Below, piece after piece: positions 19,308 through 29,300 of a stretch of DNA of 64,000 nt. Source of the stretch: Bacteroidia bacterium. Lineage in GTDB: Bacteria; Bacteroidota; Ignavibacteria; SZUA-365. The translations under genes were made by a program, and so were the position numbers. The first letter of the stretch is position 1. Every line of letters begins with the position of its first letter. Location: contig JAOSJT010000001.1 in NCBI GenBank assembly GCA_027493955.1, positions 3,459,131-3,523,130 on the forward strand, written 5' to 3'. The notes under the pieces are model-generated. The model had not been told where the DNA came from. It saw nothing but the letters and a program-made list of their open reading frames with translations, and did no database searches.

Positions 19308-19484
19308 TCAACGGACAAGAAATTGCCGCTTCGCCATCGCAGACTCTCCCCGCAGCCGCAATACATACGCTCCGGGGGGAAGCGCGGGAAGCTGGATATG
19401 TGCGACCTGTTCGCCTTCGCGGTAATACCCGGCAGTGCCGTCAGCCCGGAGGCGACCCAGCACGTCGAATACGAAATAATCAAT
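19308..19484 (-). pseudogene. Orphan T9SS sorting-domain remnant
   Basis: About 58 codons reading IDYFVFDVLGRLRADG, then AYVLRLRGESAMAKRQFLVR and stop. This is a recognisable type A sorting domain (D-x-LGR core, YVLRL strand, terminal RQFLVR) with no passenger. The same frame upstream (to 19643) is low-quality sequence that runs into the palindromic repeat at 19606-19633, not into a protein domain. I interpret it as the 3' stump of a deleted T9SS cargo gene. The rest of the 559-bp gap holds only the terminator, the palindrome and the start region of the next gene. Confidence 0.6.
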
Positions 19485-19605
19485 GGTGCCTGGCCGCTGT
19501 TGCAAAAATCCGATACGCTTGTGAATACCGAAAAGCACGGACGTGGGCGCTTCTCCGCAGTAGCGAGCCGCCGAGCAACGTGTTAACCTCCACCACCCCC
19601 ATCGT

Positions 19606-19633
19606 GTAGAGACCTTGCATGCAACGTCTCTAC
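19606..19633. repeat. Dispersed palindrome, copy 1 (GTAGAGAC family)
   Basis: A 28-bp near-perfect palindrome: the arm GTAGAGACCTTGCA against the arm TGCAACGTCTCTAC, with one mismatched pair. A diverged second copy occurs at 54177-54204. It lies between a T9SS gene stump and the start of the Asp-box gene. Confidence 0.85.
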
Positions 19634-19713
19634 TGGCGTGCACACTGTACGCGACTGTAACCTTTTCTCACCTCATGTGTTTATCTTTCATTGCGTCACT
19701 TAACGAGAACGCC

Positions 19714-21834
19714 ATGCACCGTTCGTTACCTCTCCTCATACTCTTCGCTCTCCTGATCTCCCCCACCGCTACCGCCCAGGTGTGGGAGCAGCTCGAAACG
19801 CCTTCTGGTGGCAGCATCGACGCGCTAGCGCGTTCGGGCAACAGCATCATTGCGCTGCAAACCTTCGGAGGTGTGTACCGCAGCGAGGATGAGGGCGCAT
19901 CCTGGAATTTCCTCACCGATGCGCTATCCACCACCGCAGTGTTCGATATGACGTCTTCGCCATCGGGCGTGCTGTACGTCATCGGATTTCAGAAACTCGC
20001 CATTTCCAGCGACCGCGGCGCGACCTGGCAAAGCAAGCGCCTGCAATTCGTACCCGCTTCCATGGACTTCGCCACGAATGGTGATCTCCTCATCGGTTCG
20101 ACGGGACGCATCATGCGATCGTCGGACGAGGGTGAGAACTGGACGGAAATCATTCCCAATCCCGCGGTTACCTACGGGTACAACGTTGCCGTGTCCGCAA
20201 ACGGCACGTGGTTCGCGGGTGCGTACCGCTCCGGCTTCTACCGTTCCACCGATGAGGGAGCGACCTGGACGCGTCTGGACGGAACGATGACGAACAGCGA
20301 TGTGTACTCGGTGTCCGCCCTGCCTCAGTCCACCATCATCGTCGGTCTTGGCAATACGGCCTGGTGGTCGCCGGATGACGGGCAGAACTGGGAGCGTGTC
20401 GTCGATCTCGATTCGGTGAACACCTTCGGCATTGTGGCGGGAAACGACGGTGCCTGGTATGCGGCGACGACGCGCGGTCTCGCCGTTTCAACAAACAGCG
20501 GCCGTTCCTGGAGCAAGCGTACGACGTTCGGCCGCCTGTTCGGGCTGCTGCCGACGGCGTTCGGCATTCTGATCGCGGCGGATGGAACCCTTCAGACAAG
20601 CATCGACGCGGGGGCAAATTGGTGGCCTTCTTCCGATGGCATGTATCCGCCCACATGGACATCGCTGGTGGTACCCAATGGCGAATCGTCCCTCCTGGTG
20701 GGCGGTACGGAGACGGGCGGACTCTATGTGTCGGAAAATAACGGCGGGACCTGGAAAGTAGCGCAAACCGGGTTACCCTACGGGTTCACCGTGCTGGATA
20801 TCTCCGCGGCGTCAACCGATCGCATCGCGGTGCTCACGGACAATTCCTATCTCATCACCAGCGACAATGGTCCCGCCAAATGGGACGTGAAAGCTCTGCC
20901 GAATACGGGTGCCCAGATACAGGCAATCAGCGCGCGTAACGACGGCGGCATACTGCTCGGTGATGGTATCGGCAGCGTGTACCGCTCGCTCGACTGGGGC
21001 GCGACGTGGCAATACTCGGGTCGCATCGAGCTGCCGGCATCCAACGTGAACATCATGGTGTTGCGTCAGGATGTGTTCGCCTCCGGACGTCCGGTGTACG
21101 CCGCGACCGACCGGGGTCTGTTCCGCAGCGACAACGACGGGACATCCTGGAGCGAGATCACGCCCGGGGGTGTGCGTCAACCGGTGATGGACATCGCGGT
21201 GACACCGGGCGCATCGCAGCCGGTGCGCAGCGTCATCGCCGCCCGAGAGTATGAAGTGTTTCGTTCCACCGACAAAGGTGCGAGCTGGACGAGCATCATC
21301 AAGACCGGATCGCAGGAGCCCATTCTGGACATTCTGCTCACGCGAGAGGGGCATGTAGTCTGCCTGACGGGGACCTCGATGTATGCCTGGCGCATGGATA
21401 CCGAAAGCGTTTCGAGTAAACCCGTCCCGGAAGAAGCACTGGTGATAGCGGGCAAGGATCTCGGAGGTCGCTATTATGCCGCGACGCGTCTCAACGGAGT
21501 GTATCGCACGCTTGTCGATATTCTCGACGTCGCCCGTCTCGCTCCCGCCGCCGCGATCACGGCCTTGCAACTGACTCCGAATCCCTTCGGGCCCGCCTCG
21601 ACCTCGGCAGCGACGTCTCCCGTGCTGCATTACACCGTAGCCGAAAGAACGCGGGTGACAGTGATGGTATTCGATGCCGCCGGGCGTCGCGTGTTCCTGC
21701 GCGATGCGGGAGAGCGTTTCCCGGGCGAGCATCTTGAACCGATAGATCTGCAGGGTGCTTCGGCTGGATCGTATACCATTGCGGTGGCAACCGAAGCCGG
21801 TATGCGGAGCGTGCAGGCAATTCTTCTTCGGTGA
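19714..21834 (+). CDS. T9SS-secreted Asp-box (BNR/VPS10-like) propeller protein
   Basis: A 706-residue exported protein. MHRSLPLLILFALLISPTATAQ is a signal peptide, which fixes the start at 19714. The body is about eleven repeats of the Asp-box form S-x-D-x-G-x-[ST]-W: SEDEGASWNF, SSDRGATWQS, SSDEGENWTE, STDEGATWTR, SPDDGQNWER, STNSGRSWSK, SIDAGANWW, SENNGGTWKV, SLDWGATWQY, SDNDGTSWSE and STDKGASWTS. Together they predict one or two beta-propellers. The end (LTPNPFGP...VFDAAGRRVF...SYTIAVATEAG) is a T9SS type A sorting domain. No enzymatic residues of sialidases are evident, so a binding or structural surface role is more likely. It is followed 57 bp later by the sirtuin gene. Confidence 0.85.
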   Translation: MHRSLPLLILFALLISPTATAQVWEQLETPSGGSIDALARSGNSIIALQTFGGVYRSEDEGASWNFLTDALSTTAVFDMTSSPSGVLYVIGFQKLAISSDRGATWQSKRLQFVPASMDFATNGDLLIGSTGRIMRSSDEGENWTEIIPNPAVTYGYNVAVSANGTWFAGAYRSGFYRSTDEGATWTRLDGTMTNSDVYSVSALPQSTIIVGLGNTAWWSPDDGQNWERVVDLDSVNTFGIVAGNDGAWYAATTRGLAVSTNSGRSWSKRTTFGRLFGLLPTAFGILIAADGTLQTSIDAGANWWPSSDGMYPPTWTSLVVPNGESSLLVGGTETGGLYVSENNGGTWKVAQTGLPYGFTVLDISAASTDRIAVLTDNSYLITSDNGPAKWDVKALPNTGAQIQAISARNDGGILLGDGIGSVYRSLDWGATWQYSGRIELPASNVNIMVLRQDVFASGRPVYAATDRGLFRSDNDGTSWSEITPGGVRQPVMDIAVTPGASQPVRSVIAAREYEVFRSTDKGASWTSIIKTGSQEPILDILLTREGHVVCLTGTSMYAWRMDTESVSSKPVPEEALVIAGKDLGGRYYAATRLNGVYRTLVDILDVARLAPAAAITALQLTPNPFGPASTSAATSPVLHYTVAERTRVTVMVFDAAGRRVFLRDAGERFPGEHLEPIDLQGASAGSYTIAVATEAGMRSVQAILLR

Positions 21835-21891
21835 GCATGCAGTCCTTCAACGCAATGGCCGCGTTTCGGCGCGCAGTTCGGAGAAAAAGCG

Positions 21892-22686
21892 ATGAGCGAA
21901 AATGACGCGGCAGTACAGCCCGGCCGTGAAGCCGTGCCGCTGGCCAAAGCCGCTGAGGTGTTGCGGCGCGCGCAGCATGCGACCGCGTTCACCGGTGCCG
22001 GGATATCCGTCGAGAGTGGCATTCCCTCGTTCAGGGGCGCCGATGGCTTGTGGAGCAGATACAATCCAGACTGTCTCGACATCGGATATTTCCATCGGAA
22101 TACCGAAGAGGCGTGGAGGGTCATCAGGGAGATTTTCTATGATTTTTTCGGAAACGCGAAGCCGAACGATGCACACTTTGCCCTGGCCGCGATGGAACGC
22201 GCGGGGATGCTGCACGCCGTCATCACGCAGAACATCGACAATCTGCATCACGACGCGGGCAGCGGCGTGGTGTATGAGTTTCACGGGAATTCGAGATTAT
22301 TGCGCTGCCTGCAATGCAATGGCACCGTCCCGGCCGCGGAGTGCGACCTGCGGATACTCCCGCCGCGCTGCGACTGCGGCGGGATACTGAAACCGGACTT
22401 TGTGTTTTTTGGCGAAGGGATACCGGAGCCCGCGCAGACATTGTCCTTCCGCGAAGCCGAACGAGCGGATGTGATGCTGCTTGTCGGCACGACCGGCGAA
22501 GTCTATCCCGCGGCGTTGATACCGCGGGAGGCGAAGCGGCGCGGCGCCATCATTATCGAAGTCAATCCCGAACACTCCGAATACACATCCACCGTCACCG
22601 ACATTTTCTTACAGGGAAAAGCCGCGGGTATACTGCGTGAGCTGGCGAAGCTGCTCGGTGTGTGGCAGCGCCCGGAGCCTGCGTAG
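21892..22686 (+). CDS. Sir2-family NAD-dependent protein deacylase
   Basis: A 264-residue sirtuin that removes acyl groups from protein lysines using NAD. Motifs are FTGAGISVESGIPSFRG (NAD binding), VITQNIDNLHHDAG, and YEFHGNSRLLRC with the catalytic His. There is a Zn site of C-x-x-C (CLQC) and C-x-C (CDC), then KPDFVFFGEGIPE and LLVGTTGEVYPAA. The Zn-site spacing C-D-C is shorter than the usual C-x-x-C. An SD (GGAG) is 9 bp upstream of the ATG at 21892. It may be co-transcribed with the preceding T9SS gene (57-bp gap), but the functions are not obviously related. Confidence 0.93.
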   Translation: MSENDAAVQPGREAVPLAKAAEVLRRAQHATAFTGAGISVESGIPSFRGADGLWSRYNPDCLDIGYFHRNTEEAWRVIREIFYDFFGNAKPNDAHFALAAMERAGMLHAVITQNIDNLHHDAGSGVVYEFHGNSRLLRCLQCNGTVPAAECDLRILPPRCDCGGILKPDFVFFGEGIPEPAQTLSFREAERADVMLLVGTTGEVYPAALIPREAKRRGAIIIEVNPEHSEYTSTVTDIFLQGKAAGILRELAKLLGVWQRPEPA

Positions 22687-22805
22687 CGCGGGGTGATGTA
22701 CATCCGTTTCGCTACTATTTGTCATCGGATCGCCAAATGGCAAAAATACAAACGCCATATGGCGTAAATACGCGGTTGAGTCTTTTTCTGTTGTTATAGA
22801 AAGGC

Positions 22806-22831
22806 GGAAGCCGCCCTTGCGAGCGGCCTCC
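22806..22831 (-). terminator. Probable terminator of ilvE
   Basis: A 9-10-bp GC stem (GGAGGCCGC / GCGGCTTCC on the minus strand, one G-T pair) with a 7-nt loop, followed by GCCTTTCT, about 20 bp beyond the ilvE stop. Confidence 0.55.
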
Positions 22832-22853
22832 GGAGCAGGATAGTGTTCTACTG

Positions 22854-23927
22854 TCAGATCGTGATATTCTCTACCCACCCGTGCGTGTCGTCGAGCTCAC
22901 CGTACTGTATGCCGGTGATGGTGTCGTAGAATTTCTGCGCCACGGGACCGATTTTCGCGTCATTGATGAGATAGCTGTCGCCGCGGTACACGAGTTCGCC
23001 GACGGGCGAGATGACGGCGGCCGTACCCGTACCGAAGGCCTCCTGCAGCGTGCCCTTCTGGTGAGCGTCGATGATTTCGTCGATGCCGATGGGACGTTCG
23101 GATACTTTGATACCCCATTCACGTCCGAGTTGCAGTACGGAGTCGCGGGTGATGCCCGGCAGGATCGAGCCCTGATCCAGCGGCGGCGTGATGAGTTCGT
23201 CGTCGATAAGGAACATGATATTCATCGCGCCGATTTCATCCACGAACTGACGCGACACCGCTTCGAGGAAGAGCACCTGCGCGAAGCCCTCTTTTTTCGC
23301 TTTCATGCCGGCGAACAGGCTGGCTGCGTAGTTTGCGGCTGTTTTGGCCTGACCGAGACCCCCGCGTACGGCGCGGACATTCTCCTCATCCACCTTGATG
23401 CGCACCGGATTCAGACCTTCGGCGTAATACGAAGCGACGGGCGAGGTGATAACGAGGAAGCGGTAGCTGTCGGAGGCATGCACGCCGAGGAAATTGCCCA
23501 TACCGAAGGACAGCGGGCGAATGTAGAGAGAGTGACCACGCTCTTTGGGTATCCACTCGTGATCGATAGTAATGAGTTCACGGATGCCTTCGACGAAGAT
23601 GTTTTCGTCCAGCGCCGGGATGCAGACGCGGTACGCGGAGTTGTTCATGCGCTTCGCGTTCATATAGGGTCTGAAAAGATTGACGCCACCCTTCGCGGAG
23701 CGGAAGGCCTTCATACCCTCGAAAATCGTCTGCCCGTAATGCAGTGTGCAATTGGAGGGTTCGATGGCCATGGGAGCGTAGGGCTCGATGCGTGGAGCGC
23801 CCCAGGCGCCGTCGGCATAGTCCATGACAAACATATGATCGGCGAAAAATTTGCCGAAACCGAGCGCATTGAAATTGATCGAGGAAATACGTGACGTTTC
23901 TGACTTACGGATGGTGAGATTATCCAT
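22854..23927 (-). CDS. ilvE: Branched-chain amino acid aminotransferase
   Basis: A 357-residue fold-type IV PLP enzyme catalysing the last step of valine/leucine/isoleucine synthesis or the first step of their breakdown. It has LHYGQTIFEGMKAFRSAKGGVNLFRPYMNAKRMNNSA and SLYIRPLSFGMG. GGLGQAKTAANYAASLFAG carries the PLP Lys, followed by VDEIGAMNIMFLID and EAFGTGTAAVISPVGEL. These and the length place it in the larger (eukaryote/BCAT-II-like) subgroup. The start at 23927 (MDNLTIRKSETSR) has AGGAG upstream. It is convergent with the sirtuin gene, and about 90 bp separate it from the GlsB-type gene upstream. Confidence 0.93.
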   Translation of the reverse strand: MDNLTIRKSETSRISSINFNALGFGKFFADHMFVMDYADGAWGAPRIEPYAPMAIEPSNCTLHYGQTIFEGMKAFRSAKGGVNLFRPYMNAKRMNNSAYRVCIPALDENIFVEGIRELITIDHEWIPKERGHSLYIRPLSFGMGNFLGVHASDSYRFLVITSPVASYYAEGLNPVRIKVDEENVRAVRGGLGQAKTAANYAASLFAGMKAKKEGFAQVLFLEAVSRQFVDEIGAMNIMFLIDDELITPPLDQGSILPGITRDSVLQLGREWGIKVSERPIGIDEIIDAHQKGTLQEAFGTGTAAVISPVGELVYRGDSYLINDAKIGPVAQKFYDTITGIQYGELDDTHGWVENITI

Positions 23928-24019
23928 GACTTCTCCTGTATGTGCGCATTGCGGCGCGGGTCAATCCCGTCGGCCGTCAGGGTTCTCGATGTGAATAAAC
24001 ACGGCAGCAGCAGGTGCTG

Positions 24020-24277
24020 CTATTTTGAACGTCCGCCCAGCATTCGGGCAGCCCAGAGAAAAATCACCGCGCCGACGGTGGCGACGAAAAGACTCCAGAG
24101 GTTGAAACCCGTAACGGACTCCTCGCCGAGCGCGTTGAAGACCAGCCCACCGATGACGCTGCCCAACACGCCGACGGCCACATTAAACAGACAACCGCGT
24201 TCGCTGCCAACTCCGGTGGCGGATTTCGCGATCCAACCCGCGATACCTCCAAGAATAATCCAGCCAAGCAGCCCCAC
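24020..24277 (-). CDS. GlsB/YeaQ/YmgE-family small membrane protein
   Basis: An 85-residue integral membrane protein. I start it at the GTG at 24277 because GGAGG lies 4 bp upstream and the family begins (M/V)GLLGWIILGGIAGWIAK; the open frame to 24439 has no family match. Three hydrophobic segments are visible: GLLGWIILGGIAGWIA, LFNVAVGVLGSVIGGLVF, and WSLFVATVGAVIFLWAARML. The 'G...G..GA..GG' glycine pattern is that of transglycosylase-associated/stress-response proteins. The biochemical role of the family is unsettled; general envelope stress is usual. It sits alone between ilvE and a lipoprotein gene. Confidence 0.85.
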   Translation of the reverse strand: MGLLGWIILGGIAGWIAKSATGVGSERGCLFNVAVGVLGSVIGGLVFNALGEESVTGFNLWSLFVATVGAVIFLWAARMLGGRSK

Positions 24278-24505
24278 AAAACCTCCGTTTCTCTGGTGGA
24301 CAGCACTGAAATATAGGAAATGACACCGTGCAGGCCAAGTAAATGCGGATGCGAGGGAGGGGAATTCTGTGAGGCGGAGGATAGGGTAAAGTAAAGGGTA
24401 ATGACGCCTGTTGCCGGGACTACGTATACCATACCTCATTACTCTTCACCGCTGATGGGTACAGGGTAATGAGCCAATGAGCGGACCTCCAAAGCGCAAA
24501 CCGCC

Positions 24506-25441
24506 TCACCCCCGCTTCGCGAAGGGATTCCCCGCCACGCTCTGCACGCTCACCTCGATTTCGATATAGCGGTTGTCGCCCGTGCCTTGCGCCATGCGTC
24601 CGTACGGACCGCGCTTGACCAGCATGCGGAAATAGATGTCGCCGCCGGGACGCAGGAGTTTGCCGAAGTACACGCGTCCTTTCGGATACGTGCCGTTCGG
24701 CAGCGTGATGTATGTGGCGGTGTAGGCGGCTGTGTCCGGAGGAGAGGAGGCGAGCTGCTCGTTGAGACTGTTGGCTTCGATCACATAGCCGCTGTTCGTC
24801 CAATCCGCGAAGCGTGTACGCGGACCGGGATTCAGAGCAAGCTCCGGACTGCGGATGATCAGGGCGGAGCTGCTACCGAGCGTGTGTACGTACAAGCTTG
24901 CACGCTCGCGGAAGGCGGGGTCATCCATTTCCATCAGCTCAATTTCGCCGTTCGGGTTCCAGAGATCCGCGGCGGGATACATCAGGAGGCCCGTCGAGGT
25001 GTTCGCATAGATGCGTATCGGCTTGCTGTATGTGACCTGATTGCGCCGCCGGGCCGGGGACCAGGTGATGGAGGCGTGTTCACCGCTCAGGGTGTTTCGG
25101 ACTGTTTTGCAATGAAGGTCGATCCGATACATCACGCCGTTTTCCAGTTCCCCCACGCGGTAGCTGCTGTCGAGGCCTATATCCAGATATCGTGCTTTTC
25201 CATTGCGCGTATCCGTGGCGATGATGTAATAGCCCGCAAAATCGGATTTGTCCTCATCCGCTGACGGAGTCCAGGCCAGGATGATGGCCGTGCTGTCCGA
25301 GCATGCACGGAGCTGCGAGGGTGCGGCAAGCACCGGTCCTTCGATGTCAAGACCCTTCGGTTCGGGTGCCGCCGGATCGGAACAAGCGGAGGCGATGAGG
25401 AGCAGGAAGAGCGGGATTGAAAGTCTGAGCTGTGGTTTCAT
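24506..25441 (-). CDS. Lipoprotein with fibronectin III-like segment, function unknown
   Basis: A 311-residue protein beginning MKPQLRLSIPLFLLLIASACSDPAAPEPKG. The L-I-A-S-A-C lipobox predicts lipidation at Cys20 and an outer-membrane or periplasmic anchor. Residues ~40-130 look like an Fn3 domain (APSQLRACSDSTAIILAWTPSADEDKSDFAGYYIIATD...GVMYRIDLHCKTVRNTLSGEHAS). The rest is beta-rich with no known motif and ends in EIEVSVQSVAGNPFAKRG. I do not recognise a family beyond the Fn3-like fold. It is a single gene, downstream of the sorting-domain ORF on the same strand. Confidence 0.75.
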   Translation of the reverse strand: MKPQLRLSIPLFLLLIASACSDPAAPEPKGLDIEGPVLAAPSQLRACSDSTAIILAWTPSADEDKSDFAGYYIIATDTRNGKARYLDIGLDSSYRVGELENGVMYRIDLHCKTVRNTLSGEHASITWSPARRRNQVTYSKPIRIYANTSTGLLMYPAADLWNPNGEIELMEMDDPAFRERASLYVHTLGSSSALIIRSPELALNPGPRTRFADWTNSGYVIEANSLNEQLASSPPDTAAYTATYITLPNGTYPKGRVYFGKLLRPGGDIYFRMLVKRGPYGRMAQGTGDNRYIEIEVSVQSVAGNPFAKRG

Positions 25442-25559
25442 CGCAAGATCTCTGATGATTGACGGAATATGTACAAAAATCTGATGGGCTGGTTATCTTC
25501 GTGTACGGTCAAAGTGTTTGCCGGACCGTAGGCGATTTCCAACGGGTACTTACCTCCGA

Positions 25560-26318
25560 TCATCTGACGAGAAGCATTTTGCCACTCAGCACGTCGGCGC
25601 CGGCACATAGACGATACATATACACCCCTGCCTTCAATTGCCCGACATGCAGCACCACCGAGTGTACCCCGCGATCGAGCATACCCTGTTTGACCACCGC
25701 CACCTCGCGGCCGAGCATGTCATGTACGGTGAGCTTTACCTCGCGGGAGTCGGGGAGTTTGAAGGTAAAGGACGTCACGGTGGAGAAGGGATTGGGATAG
25801 TTCTGTCCCATTTCTATGGTGGAGGGGATTATGTGCTCGAGAATGGAAGCTCTCGACTGTACCTTTGGTATCAGATTCTCAGACCGGGCAATGCCGAGAC
25901 CGCTGTACATGATCGGATACAGTTCGAATAGTGGCCGCCAGGTCGAATCGCTGCCTACGATATTCCTGAGCGTATCGAGGTAGCGGAGTCCGCTGCGATA
26001 GCCGCCGGGAATGGCAAGCGGAGCATAGAGCGCCGCGCGGAGTAATGCGCCGCTTCGTAAATCCCGTGAGCCCGCGAAGCTCCATGCCTGGGTGATCTCA
26101 TACGCTTCACGATACCGACCGACTTCCGCCAGGACTTCGGCGGCAAAGAGTTTGCTGCGGACGTCCGGTACACGCAGCAAGTGAAGAACGAGGGTGTCGC
26201 GCATATCCTCGAATCCGGATAGTTTGAGAATGTACAGACGCAGCAGGTCGAGGTCCTGTCGGTCGACTACTCTGGAGGTCGAGGCAAGTGCGCTGCCAAG
26301 CAACTGACGCAACTGCAC
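25560..26318 (-). CDS. Detached C-terminal region with T9SS sorting domain (3' part of split beta-helix gene)
   Basis: This 252-codon ORF has no signal peptide. Its frame is the same as the 1091-residue gene upstream: reading back past the first ATG gives sense codons up to an in-frame TAA at 26388-26390. The helical part (LLRLYILKLSGFEDMRDTLVLHLL...LFAAEVLAEVGRYREAYEITQAW) corresponds to the pre-sorting helical region of the paralog at 38128 (ADYARAGRMTEVYSLLDSA...). The end is a type A sorting domain (MGQNYPNPFSTVT...DMLGREV...GVYMYRL). It is either a pseudogene half, a readthrough product, or the result of a base error. Translated alone it could not be exported. Confidence 0.7.
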   Translation of the reverse strand: MQLRQLLGSALASTSRVVDRQDLDLLRLYILKLSGFEDMRDTLVLHLLRVPDVRSKLFAAEVLAEVGRYREAYEITQAWSFAGSRDLRSGALLRAALYAPLAIPGGYRSGLRYLDTLRNIVGSDSTWRPLFELYPIMYSGLGIARSENLIPKVQSRASILEHIIPSTIEMGQNYPNPFSTVTSFTFKLPDSREVKLTVHDMLGREVAVVKQGMLDRGVHSVVLHVGQLKAGVYMYRLCAGADVLSGKMLLVR

Positions 26319-26387
26319 ATAGTTGCTGTCGCGAAATGCCCGTTCGATCGCACCGCGCGCAACGATTCCACCCGATGATGCAGATTT

Positions 26388-29300
26388 TTATAACGAGTTC
26401 TCGCGGGCGACGAATGGAACGTACGGACAGATCGCAAGTGTATCGTCGGCATTGACAAATCCGAGAAGGATGGGAGGTGACGGTTCCCAATAACTGCTCA
26501 CCGCGAGTATCCCCGGGTCATTCCCCACCGCGTGGAAGCCTGTCGTGGTGTTTTGAAGAATAAAGCAATTCATGGTGCCATCGGCGGCGGCAACATCGCC
26601 GAAGTTGATGAAGCCGAAATCGGAATGCAGAACCATGTTCATCGCGTCCACGCGATTGTAACCGGGCGAGAGCGAATCACCCATCACGGTACCGCCCAGA
26701 GCTTTAATTCCCGTGTCGAAACCCGACAGACTGTTTTGCTTCATTTGCGTAATGCCCTGATCAAGCTGTGTTATTCCGATATCTAAGGTAGATGAAATAG
26801 CCGATTTCACACCCATATCGTTCCGCAAGCGCGTACGGTAACCTGCTGACCACGAGTATCCATCTCCGCAATCCTGAGCGGTGTTCATGTAGGAATACAG
26901 CTCCCCTCCCAGATTCGTCAGCACAATCCCGGGATTGTAGAAAATGTTCATGGATACCAGTCCGTATGCATCGGATCCGACCGCCACACCGCGTTCCGCA
27001 TTCGATACGGTACAGTTTTCGACGTGCACGTACCCATTGGCAAGGGCATGGATGCCTGCCCACCGTTGCTCGATGTCGCAGGAGCCAAACATGGTATTCG
27101 TTGCGATGAACTCTCCGCGACAGAATATTCCTTGATCGGACTGGAATTTCAGATTGTCATTCGTCTCTGTATAGAGTCTTGCCTCTGGTTCGATAAACAA
27201 GTTCCCCGACAGACATTCGCCATCGAAATCCAGCGTCTCGTCCGCAAACGGTTCAAGACGGTACAACGCCGCCGAGCCGGGGGCGAAAAATTCGGTGAAG
27301 CCGTTCGCCGTGCTGCTGCTGTCGGGTGCATCGTTGGGCCGAACGATCCAGATATCACCTGTCTGAACGTTGGTCACTTTCCATTCATCGTAGGTCCCTT
27401 CGTGTCGTGCGAGCTTTACCGTGATATGCCGCTGTCCCTCGCGATGAGCCCGGCCGTTGATGACGAGGAGGTGCTTCGTCCCCGCATCACTGAACTCCGC
27501 CGTTTCCACAAACGTTTCGGACGACCCGTCGATGGGATCGACCGCATCCTGTCTCTGACTGATGACCTTCGAGACCAGTTGCGCCTCGCCTTCGCCGCAG
27601 TACCAGGATTTGCTCCGCTCCCACGTCATCTCCCGGAGAAGATTACCGACGGGACGCAGAAAGTCGGAGATGAATGCTTTGGTCGAATCCCATTTGTTCT
27701 CACCGTTTGTGTCGCACACGCGCGGCAGGTTGTTGGCGCCCAGAAAGCCCATTGAACCCGAGTTGGTATGTATCTGACGAGTTGAGTCCAAGACCCAGTC
27801 GCGACGCAGACGCGGCCAGCAGGCGTTTGCGGCATCAATAATCCTTGCTCCATGTGTATTGTACTGATAGAACATGATGCCATCCGCTCCGTGGGCGAGC
27901 GCGATATTGCACATCAGTCTGAGCTCGGCCGCGTTGGGTTCGCGCAGGGGATCCTTGTCCCAAGCAACTCCGAGAGAGTCCGCATCCCGCACGAACATAT
28001 TGCTGTGGTTTTGCACAAACGGAATCCACGGCGCATGGATGCCTCTCAGCGCCCGGTTCACGGCATAGCTCCGGTAGCGGGTGACATTGTCACGCATGCG
28101 ACCGGCCTTGGCGAAACTGTAGTGCTGATACAGAGAATCGTAGTACGCGCTTGGGTCCGGATCTTCACACATGCGGGGATACGCGTAGTCCACGGAATAC
28201 GTGTAAAATCCGGAAACCATGTTCCGGTGAAATTCCAGCAATGGACCCATATCGTCGGTACTAACCTCCGCTCCGTGTGCCGAGTAGGGGAGGCAATGCG
28301 GGAGGCTATCGGCCAGGGCGGCACCCACCACGCGCGCGCTTGGCCATGAGCCGATGCTCGGGCGCTGTTCCTGGACCGTCATGAGTGGTATCCTGCTCGT
28401 TGTGAAGCTGCCCACGCCGTTGCGGTCGCTGGCGATGGCGGAGAGGCGGGTCATGAAATCCGTATGCATGCCGGAATGTATACCCGCATGACTATCGCCC
28501 GAGGCGAAAAGTCCGAAGGCGGCGGGGCTCGACAGGCACACCGCGTCGACAAGAAAATGGGCGTTCGAATTCGCAAAGACTTCAATCTCAAGAGGACCCA
28601 TCAGGTCCTTGTCGATGAGGTCCTTCCAGTGCTTGAGTCGATCCGCCACCAGCACATCCGTCCGCTCCCAGTTCGTTGTCGAGTCGGGATCGTTTACCGT
28701 GAGGGCGCTGTGCATCCAGGCGTCCTCGGAGGTCCCCGGTGTGCGCACGTCGAACGAGTCGATGCGCATCTCGATCTGAGCGAGGTGATATTCGAACGGT
28801 GCGGCGCGGAGCGTGGGACCGTCGTAGAATGCGCTGCCCGGCACGACAAAATCGCGAGAAACGCGTTTGGTTATGGAATCCGGATGTGTCGAGAAAATGC
28901 GGACAGTCAGAACCGTCGTCGATGTATTGGGAGGATCGTGGACGAACTCATCCTCATCATCCGCAAGTATCACGGAAAGGTGATACAGCCCCGCGATCAG
29001 ATTTTTAGGCTGGCTGTGATGGGATTCGTTATCGCCCCAGTAGTTCTTCCGGGCGGTCAGCTCCCGCTTCCTCTCGAAGCGCAGGCCCCGCACCGTGTCG
29101 CTCGGCTGTCGGAAGCGGACGCAGTTGCTCTGCCGTTTTTGTTCGAGGATGGAGCGGTCGGTTCGAAGATCGTGGAATGGGAAATTACGGAAGGCATTAA
29201 GAGCAGCAGTATCAACCGTACAATGCTCGAAATCCCACGTGGATTCCGGATTGAGGATAACACGGTTGAGTTCGCTGGCCGTGTGTATCCCCCAGTCGAA

